From Pyrinomonadaceae bacterium (GTDB lineage Bacteria > Acidobacteriota > Blastocatellia > Pyrinomonadales > Pyrinomonadaceae), in assembly GCA_026785925.1 (NCBI GenBank), contig JAJAZE010000385.1:1-32135 (forward strand): DNA of 32,135 nucleotides, given 5' to 3'. The first letter of the stretch is position 1, and each line of letters opens with the position of its first letter. The translations under genes were made by a program, and so were the position numbers. The notes beneath the pieces are model-generated. The model had not been told where the DNA came from and ran no database searches. It was given only the letters and a program-made list of their open reading frames with translations. Shown here in pieces: positions 31,474-32,135 of this stretch.

Positions 31474-32135
31474 CTAATTCCTGACCACCCGAAAACCGAG
31501 ATCGTAGCTATGATACCACGGCGCATACCCGTCGCGATCCGCCGAACGCAGAACCGCCGCATCGAGGTTCCAACTGCCGCCGCGACGCACCCGAAGATAG
31601 CCTGATGTCGCTCCCGTCGGATTCGTTACAGTTCCACCCGAATAACTTCCATACCAATCCTGACACCATTCCCACACATTCCCGCTCATATCATACAGCC
31701 CGAAATCGTTTGCTTCTTTCTGCCCGACCGGATGCGTTTTATTTCCCGAATTTGCGCCATACCACGCATAGGTTTCCAAAGAACTTTCGCCGTTGCCATA
31801 GCTGTATTTTGTCGTCGAACCCGCCCGCGCCGCATATTCCCATTCGGCTTCAGTCGGCAGACGGTATGTTCCCTCGCCTTTTCTATTCAGCAGCTTGAGA
31901 AAATCCTGCACGTCCTCCCACGAAACCTGTTCAACCGGACAATCACCGCCGCAATCTGAAAACCTACTCGGATTATTTCCCATCACGGCTTTCCACTGCG
32001 CTTGCTTAACTTCATACTTGCCCATATAAAAACTCTTACTGATATTAACGCGATGCACAGGTTTTTCGTCGCTATCGCCATTATCCGAACCCATCATAAA
32101 CGAACCGGCAGGAATCTTAACCATTTCAATCTCCG
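31474..32135 (-). CDS. SUMF1/FGE-fold (formylglycine-generating-enzyme-like) protein, 5' end missing
   Basis: An FGE/SUMF1-domain protein. The reading frame is open to the right edge; residues before the first ATG (32124) read EIE in frame, so EIEMVKIPAGSFMMGSD continues a longer protein and the true start lies outside. Blocks: IPAGSFMMGSD, PVHRVNISKSFYMGKYEVKQAQWKAVMG, PVEQVSWEDVQDFLKLLNRK, YRLPTEAEWEYAARAG, GLYDMSGNVWEWCQDWY and RVRRGGSWNLDA, ending GFRVVRN. The two catalytic cysteines of true FGE, which sit near RCA/FRC in the final block, are absent (LRSADRDGYAPWYHS, LGFRVV), so it is not expected to make formylglycine. Such domains often accompany kinases or other signalling proteins. 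What is missing upstream could be such a domain. Confidence 0.88.
   Translation of the reverse strand, partial: EIEMVKIPAGSFMMGSDNGDSDEKPVHRVNISKSFYMGKYEVKQAQWKAVMGNNPSRFSDCGGDCPVEQVSWEDVQDFLKLLNRKGEGTYRLPTEAEWEYAARAGSTTKYSYGNGESSLETYAWYGANSGNKTHPVGQKEANDFGLYDMSGNVWEWCQDWYGSYSGGTVTNPTGATSGYLRVRRGGSWNLDAAVLRSADRDGYAPWYHSYDLGFRVVRN

Overview
The window looks like a chromosomal stretch from a free-living, Gram-negative-type bacterium. The style of the proteins points to Acidobacteriota, perhaps class Blastocatellia. They include a zinc-ribbon protein fused to a TonB C-terminus, two Uma2-family nucleases, several zinc-ribbon membrane proteins, many lipoproteins with a low-complexity Asn/Thr linker, and a YbjQ protein beside house-keeping genes. 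Base composition looks close to 50% GC and even throughout, and I see no phage, insertion sequence, CRISPR array, tRNA or rRNA. The taxonomic guess is inference from protein style only.

Layout. 1-704 (-): the start of a secreted protein that runs off the left edge (gingipain/C25-like N-terminus). 958-4693 (+): gamma-glutamyltransferase, a lipoprotein and a membrane-anchored protein. 4703-6249 (-): zinc-ribbon membrane protein, DinB-like protein and a small OB-fold lipoprotein with a clear terminator. 6400-8727 (+): a CrtC-like lipocalin protein and a double zinc-ribbon membrane protein. 8785-14616 (-): YbjQ, thioredoxin-TPR protein, Uma2 protein, methyltransferase and aconitase. 14833-17644 (+): divergent NRAMP transporter and an MscS channel with a cyclic-nucleotide-binding domain. 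18041-19414 (-): zinc-ribbon/TonB protein. 19729-24382 (+): a catalytically dead M16-like protein, then a tightly overlapping run of menaquinone methyltransferase, antitoxin, PIN toxin and two peptide-type ABC permeases. 24493-28440 (-): a six-PAS GGDEF-EAL protein. 28781-30429 (+): an ABC ATPase overlapping a PxpB-like gene. 30445-31026 (-): second Uma2 protein. 31474 to the right edge (-): a SUMF1/FGE-fold protein open at its 5' end.

The most unusual signal is in the spaces between genes. Four spacers (7532-7622, 8728-8783, 11658-11758, 24379-24486) are built almost wholly of degenerate 7-bp units in strict register, with the second half the reverse complement of the first, so each would fold into a long hairpin. 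Each family of spacers uses a different 7-mer, they begin at or within 10 bases of a stop codon, and two of them supply the stop codon. A different element at 17671-17945 is a nested multi-arm palindrome bounded by 32-bp inverted ends. A third element of about 125 bp occurs twice (2719-2850 and 21016-21139), each time behind a stop codon and ending in a T-run. The gene-free stretch 31027-31473 carries two more strong inverted repeats. Together these suggest a genome with several families of structured intergenic repeats.

Functionally the window is a mixture of metabolism (aconitase, GGT, menaquinone methylation), envelope and transport (TonB, NRAMP, MscS, ABC permeases, lipoproteins) and signalling (PAS-GGDEF-EAL, CNBD channel). 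The best gene-level oddity is the toxin-antitoxin pair embedded by 1-4 bp overlaps between a menaquinone gene and ABC permease genes.
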